DNA of 7,305 nucleotides. Source: Clostridia bacterium (GTDB taxonomy: Bacteria; Bacillota; Clostridia; Oscillospirales; Acutalibacteraceae). The notes beneath the pieces were generated by a model. The model was not told where the DNA came from. It saw only the letters and a program-made list of their open reading frames with translations, and made no database searches. Of this stretch, positions 4,251 to 7,305 are shown piece after piece. Every line of letters starts with the position of its first letter. Position 1 is the first letter of the stretch. A program made the translations under genes and the position numbers. Location of the stretch: NCBI GenBank assembly GCA_024689165.1, contig JAILDS010000133.1:1-7305 (forward strand), in the 5' to 3' direction.

Positions 4251-5555
4251 TTATGCCTGCTTGTCGACCTGGGTGGAGATTATGGCGTTGGAGGGGTACA
4301 GGCGCGAGGCGTTTATGATCGACGCGTCTCTGACGATCGGATCGGAAGCGACCGAGCCCGACACGGGCGTGCCCGTGAACATGTAGAAATAATTCTGGTT
4401 CTGTACGGTGGTCAGGTCGAAGGAGGCGTGCTCGACCTCCAGTCCTGTCAGCTGCCCGATAATGGAGATCTCCGTAGACATCGTGACGGTCATTTTCGCG
4501 GAGAAGTTGATCGCGACGGGCTCGAGCGTGACGGGGTCGTACCACAGCCGGACGCTCATGTTCGTCGCATTGAGGTCGGTCAGGGTGGACTGCATGGTGA
4601 AAACGTCGCCGTCGTCCGTTTCGCCGCCGTCGCCGAGGGCGGACGTGTCGAAGTTCTCGTTGAACAGGTCAAGGAAGCGCGTCGCGGAGCAGTCCCACGG
4701 CAGCTTGGTGAAACCCGTGGAGTTGCTTATGTTCATCGTCAGCAGCTTGAGCCCTGTCATGCTGCTCTGGGCGTTCTTCAATTTGGTAAGGTCAAAAGTA
4801 TAAAGGTAGCGCGCGCCGTCGATAGAGAATTTGTTGGACGAAAGCGTCGCGTTGGCGAGCGCGTTTGCGGTCTTGCTGCTTTCGGTCTTGACGGAGCTCA
4901 GGTCGGAGGCGACGAGCCTGGTGCCGTTATCCGAATAGAACAGCGGGAAATTCCACGCGCCGGAGGAGGTGGTGCCCGCCGAGGAGTTCTGGTAGGGGTA
5001 GCTGTACGTTATTCCGTTCTCTTTTTCGATGCTCTCCTCGAGGGTGTTTCTGGCGCTGCTGAGAAGGACGCCCCTCGCGCTCCACTCGCTCATGGTCATG
5101 ACGTCGTCGCTCTGGTTGAAATAAGTGAAGCGGTAGCGGTTGCGGTTGATGTACAGCCCCGAGTCGGAGTCGTGCGAGCCCGTAACGTAATCCGTCGAGC
5201 CGCTGCAGCTCTTCACGCGGGTGAGGATGGCGTTGTACAGCTCGAGCGCGCGGGTCTTGTCGTCCGCGTTGATGCCGACGGAGATCTGCAGTATCCGCTG
5301 CGCGTCGGCGGCTTCTATCTTGCAGTTGCCGTCCATGTCGGCGCGGTTGAGCTCGGCGGTGCCGAGCTTGGGGGCCGCCTCGAGCGCGATGGCGGCACGC
5401 AGCGCGTGCCTCGCGTCGTCGGCGTAGACGCCGCCGTCGCCGGTATAGTCGCCGAATACGGCGGGAGCGTCGCCCTCCGCGCGCACGGTCGCGGGGACCG
5501 CCAGCGCCGCGGTTAAGACGACCGCGAGAACAAGACTCAATAACCTGCGTTTCAT
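4251..5555 (-). CDS. Secreted protein with N-terminal dockerin domain and unknown C-terminal domain
   Basis: This 434-residue protein begins with a clear signal peptide (MKRRLLSLVLAVVLTAALAV, probable cleavage near ATVRA at 22-26). Residues about 34-96 form a type I-like dockerin with two calcium loops: Asp36, Thr38, Asp40 and Asp47 in the first, and Asp73, Asp75, Asn77 and Asp84 in the second, each followed by a helix (DARHALRAAI and DAQRILQISV). Dockerins bind cohesins on scaffolding proteins or cell-surface proteins; none is in the window. Residues about 100-434 match no enzyme family I know. They are rich in Ser, Thr and Asn, with alternating beta-strand patterns, and start with a helix (ALELYNAILTRVKS). 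The start at 5555 is chosen for its ribosome-binding site GGGAGG (5562-5567) and signal peptide; an in-frame extension to 5717 is Arg/Pro-rich and has neither. The ATP-grasp gene follows after 2 bases. Confidence 0.85.
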   Translation of the reverse strand: MKRRLLSLVLAVVLTAALAVPATVRAEGDAPAVFGDYTGDGGVYADDARHALRAAIALEAAPKLGTAELNRADMDGNCKIEAADAQRILQISVGINADDKTRALELYNAILTRVKSCSGSTDYVTGSHDSDSGLYINRNRYRFTYFNQSDDVMTMSEWSARGVLLSSARNTLEESIEKENGITYSYPYQNSSAGTTSSGAWNFPLFYSDNGTRLVASDLSSVKTESSKTANALANATLSSNKFSIDGARYLYTFDLTKLKNAQSSMTGLKLLTMNISNSTGFTKLPWDCSATRFLDLFNENFDTSALGDGGETDDGDVFTMQSTLTDLNATNMSVRLWYDPVTLEPVAINFSAKMTVTMSTEISIIGQLTGLEVEHASFDLTTVQNQNYFYMFTGTPVSGSVASDPIVRDASIINASRLYPSNAIISTQVDKQA

Positions 5556-5648
5556 GAAAAACCTCCCGGAAAAGGAAAACAGTACCGAAGACCGGCGAAG
5601 GAAGCTGGGCCGCCTGAGCGGGGGAACGGCCGGAACCGTCCTTGGGCG

Positions 5649-5669
5649 CCCGCCGCCTGCGGGGGCGGG
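5649..5669. other. GC-rich imperfect hairpin in the leader of the dockerin gene
   Basis: CCCGCC (5649-5654) can pair with GGCGGG (5664-5669) around a 9-base loop. It lies in the roughly 125-base untranslated leader predicted for the - strand dockerin transcript. It matches no riboswitch or leader I recognise, and may only reflect local base composition. Confidence 0.3.
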
Positions 5670-5685
5670 GGACGTCTCTTGCGTG

Positions 5686-5714
5686 ATTATATCATCGCGC
5701 AGGCTCAAAGTAAA
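5686..5714 (-). promoter_or_regulatory. Candidate sigma-A promoter for the dockerin / ATP-grasp operon
   Basis: On the - strand, TATAAT (5691 to 5686) is preceded after 17 bases by TTTACT (5714 to 5709). The -10 is perfect and the -35 matches TTGACA at 4 of 6. Transcription would begin near 5679, leaving a leader of about 125 bases before the ATG at 5555. This is the best match upstream of that gene, but it is untested. Confidence 0.5.
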
Positions 5715-5797
5715 CACAAAAAATCCTCTTTTAAGTCCGGATAGAATTAAAATTATATTAATTTTACCGTAATTGCCGGGAAATTGCGAAAAAACAC

Positions 5798-5826
5798 TTG
5801 AAATATATTTTCTTAATGTCTATAAT
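5798..5826 (+). promoter_or_regulatory. Near-consensus sigma-A promoter for the hydrolase-like gene
   Basis: TTGAAA (5798-5803) and a perfect TATAAT (5821-5826) are separated by 17 bases, within an AT-rich block (about 5700-5830) that contrasts with the GC-rich coding DNA. The start of transcription would be near 5833, about 42 bases before the ATG at 5875. The 319-base region 5556-5874 between the divergent genes holds only this promoter, the opposing - strand promoter, and their leaders; no gene is seen in it. Confidence 0.75.
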
Positions 5827-5874
5827 CGACAAGCGACAAAGTACGGTCTGGTGCGGCCGTTTAGGAGGATGTAT

Positions 5875-7305
5875 ATGAAAAACAAGCTTTGGAAGAGGGC
5901 GTTGTGCGTCGTTCTTTCCGTCGTTATGGCCCTCAGCCTGTTCGTTTCGGCTGTCGGCGCGGCGTCCGACGTTTCACCCGTGATATTCGTTCTCGGCATC
6001 TGGGAGAACGCTCTGTATTCCGACCCGCAGACGGACTCGGAGTACCGCCTGTTCCCGCCCACCCAGGGCGAAGCGCTCGAGGTCGGCACCCATTTCATGG
6101 TGGACGTGATCCTCGGCTCCCAGGGCGACGAGTTCTCGAAGGCCTCGACCGAGGCGATGAACACAGCCTCCAACATGCTCACGCCCATTCTCTGCCAGCC
6201 CACCGGCGAGAGCAAGGCTCTCAACATCGCGCCGCGTTCCTTCCCGAGGTCGCTTGACAACTATACCCCGTCGCAGCTCGGCGGAGCCCTCACCAAGGTC
6301 GCCGAGAACATCGGCAGCCGCGTCGGCGCCGAGAACTGCTACGTCTTCACCTACGACTTCAGGCTCTACCCGCAGCTCAACGGCAGCAGGCTCAACGACT
6401 TTGTTAAGCACGTCAAGGCCGACTCCGGCGCTTCCAAGGTCCGCATCTTCGCGGCGGGCTTCGGCGGCATAGTCGCCAACGCATACCTCTACGCCTTCCC
6501 GGATGAAGCCGCCGCCGACGTCTGCGCGGTCGAGTTCTTCACCTCCCTCATCGGCGGCACCCGCCTGATGGGCGACATCATGAAGGGCAACCTCGCCTAC
6601 ACGCTTGAGGACATGACCGACGCCGACGAGGTCGAGACCTCCCTCGAGGCCTTCGTCAACCTGTACGGCAACGCCAGGGGCTCCGCGTTCATCCGCTGGA
6701 TCAACGACCTGCCGACGACTATCCGCGCCGACATCCAGAACTATTTCAAGGATGAGGTCGAGGCGCAGTATTCGACCATCTTCAAGCTCGGCGCGACCTT
6801 CACAATCTGGCTGACGAACTACATCGTCAACAAGGACCAGATCTGGACCGACGCCGGCCTCAACTACGACATCTACATCCGCTGGGCTCAGGCGAACATG
6901 TACGACGCCTACCTCAAGGATCTTCTCAAGTACACCCCCGGCTTCTGGGCCATGGTCCCGATCGTCGACTACCGCGAAGGCCTTGACTACATGTTCTCCG
7001 ACGAGGTCATCGACGCGACCCTTGAAAAGAACCTCAAGGAGTATTACCTCATCCAGAACATGACCAGGAACACCCTTGGCACCGCCAAGGCCAACGGCAT
7101 CAACATCACCCTTCTTGCGGGCTACAACCTGCAGCTGCTGCCCGTTACCGCGCACATGGGCGGTCAGAGCGACAGCCTCGTCGACACCACCTACGCCTCC
7201 CTCGGCGCTTCCAGCCCGCAGCTCAACGACTACTGGTTCCGTTCCACCGCCCAGTGCAAGGACAAGACCCACGACCACATGAGCCGCGACGACTGGGAGG
7301 ACGCC
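5875..7305 (+). CDS. Secreted alpha/beta-hydrolase-like (LCAT/lipase-like) protein, nucleophile apparently lost; 3' end outside window
   Basis: The frame stays open from an ATG with AGGAGG at 5863-5868 to the last base, giving 477 codons. A signal peptide is clear (MKNKLWKRALCVVLSVVMAL, then SLFVSAVGAA; cleavage near residue 29-30). The mature part begins with a buried strand, PVIFVLG (35-41), and later has YDFRLYPQLNGSRLNDFVKH (160-179), then KVRIFAAGFGGIVANAYLY (188-206). This is the order expected in LCAT- and lipase-like alpha/beta hydrolases: strand, Y-D-W/F-R, then the nucleophile elbow G-H-S-x-G-G. Here the elbow reads A-A-G-F-G-G, with Gly195 (codon GGC) in the serine position. An Asp in GQSDSLVD (429-436) and histidines in KTHDHMS (464-470) could be the other triad members. 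Either it is a non-catalytic hydrolase fold or the serine lies elsewhere. The long middle (about 240-400) is helical and aromatic-rich, like a lid. Confidence 0.72.
   Translation, partial: MKNKLWKRALCVVLSVVMALSLFVSAVGAASDVSPVIFVLGIWENALYSDPQTDSEYRLFPPTQGEALEVGTHFMVDVILGSQGDEFSKASTEAMNTASNMLTPILCQPTGESKALNIAPRSFPRSLDNYTPSQLGGALTKVAENIGSRVGAENCYVFTYDFRLYPQLNGSRLNDFVKHVKADSGASKVRIFAAGFGGIVANAYLYAFPDEAAADVCAVEFFTSLIGGTRLMGDIMKGNLAYTLEDMTDADEVETSLEAFVNLYGNARGSAFIRWINDLPTTIRADIQNYFKDEVEAQYSTIFKLGATFTIWLTNYIVNKDQIWTDAGLNYDIYIRWAQANMYDAYLKDLLKYTPGFWAMVPIVDYREGLDYMFSDEVIDATLEKNLKEYYLIQNMTRNTLGTAKANGINITLLAGYNLQLLPVTAHMGGQSDSLVDTTYASLGASSPQLNDYWFRSTAQCKDKTHDHMSRDDWEDA

Noticed and set aside
4249..4545. 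N-terminal extension of the ATP-grasp protein
   Set aside because: The extra residues are Arg/His-rich, overlap the dockerin gene in another frame, and the family N-terminus (EFLPVILG) fits the ATG at 4248.
5556..5717. N-terminal extension of the dockerin protein
   Set aside because: The extension would precede the signal peptide and ribosome-binding site and contains the Arg/Pro-rich translation of the leader.

Overview
The window reads as GC-rich Firmicutes DNA, most likely from an anaerobic gut-type Clostridia (Oscillospirales/Ruminococcaceae-like). The evidence is strong AGGAGG ribosome-binding sites, a dockerin-bearing secreted protein, a D-aspartate-ligase-like ATP-grasp enzyme, and a clostridial-type phage head module. 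The genus cannot be fixed from the sequence alone.

Left half (1-2932, all + strand): a compact phage-derived module. In order it holds the C-terminal part of a Prp-type cysteine protease (2-232), a 57-residue unknown protein (394-567), an N4-gp56-family major capsid protein (626-1846), a membrane-anchored coiled-coil protein (1846-2091), a small phage holin (2400-2600) and a small protein resembling phage head-tail connectors (2600-2932). The capsid N-terminus (IRLDYF/A) resembles the Prp cleavage motif LNLQFF/A, so protease and capsid look like an enzyme-substrate pair. The module ends abruptly at 2932 with no tail, endolysin or integrase gene to its right inside the window.

Intergenic elements: three gaps (224-373, 2092-2380, 2922-3036) are filled by inverted-repeat elements whose arms are tandem 7-bp units. 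Two share the unit GATAGCN and the internal 18-mer GGCCTGCGGCGCATTGTA. The third uses TAGGGAN. In every arm the unit carries TAG at an exact 7-bp step. Because 7 is not a multiple of 3, the array puts stop codons in all three frames for a ribosome entering from either flank. Three of the four flanking genes that read into these elements use one of these TAGs as their own stop, and the fourth stops at the base just before the array. This is the most unusual structure in the window.

Right half (2933-7305): bacterial genes. On the - strand, a secreted dockerin protein (4251-5555) and an ATP-grasp ligase (3034-4248) form a two-gene operon with 2 bases between them, converging on the phage module. 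An AT-rich divergent promoter region (5556-5874) separates them from a + strand secreted alpha/beta-hydrolase-like protein (5875 to the window end). That protein has a near-consensus sigma-A promoter and appears to lack the nucleophilic serine.
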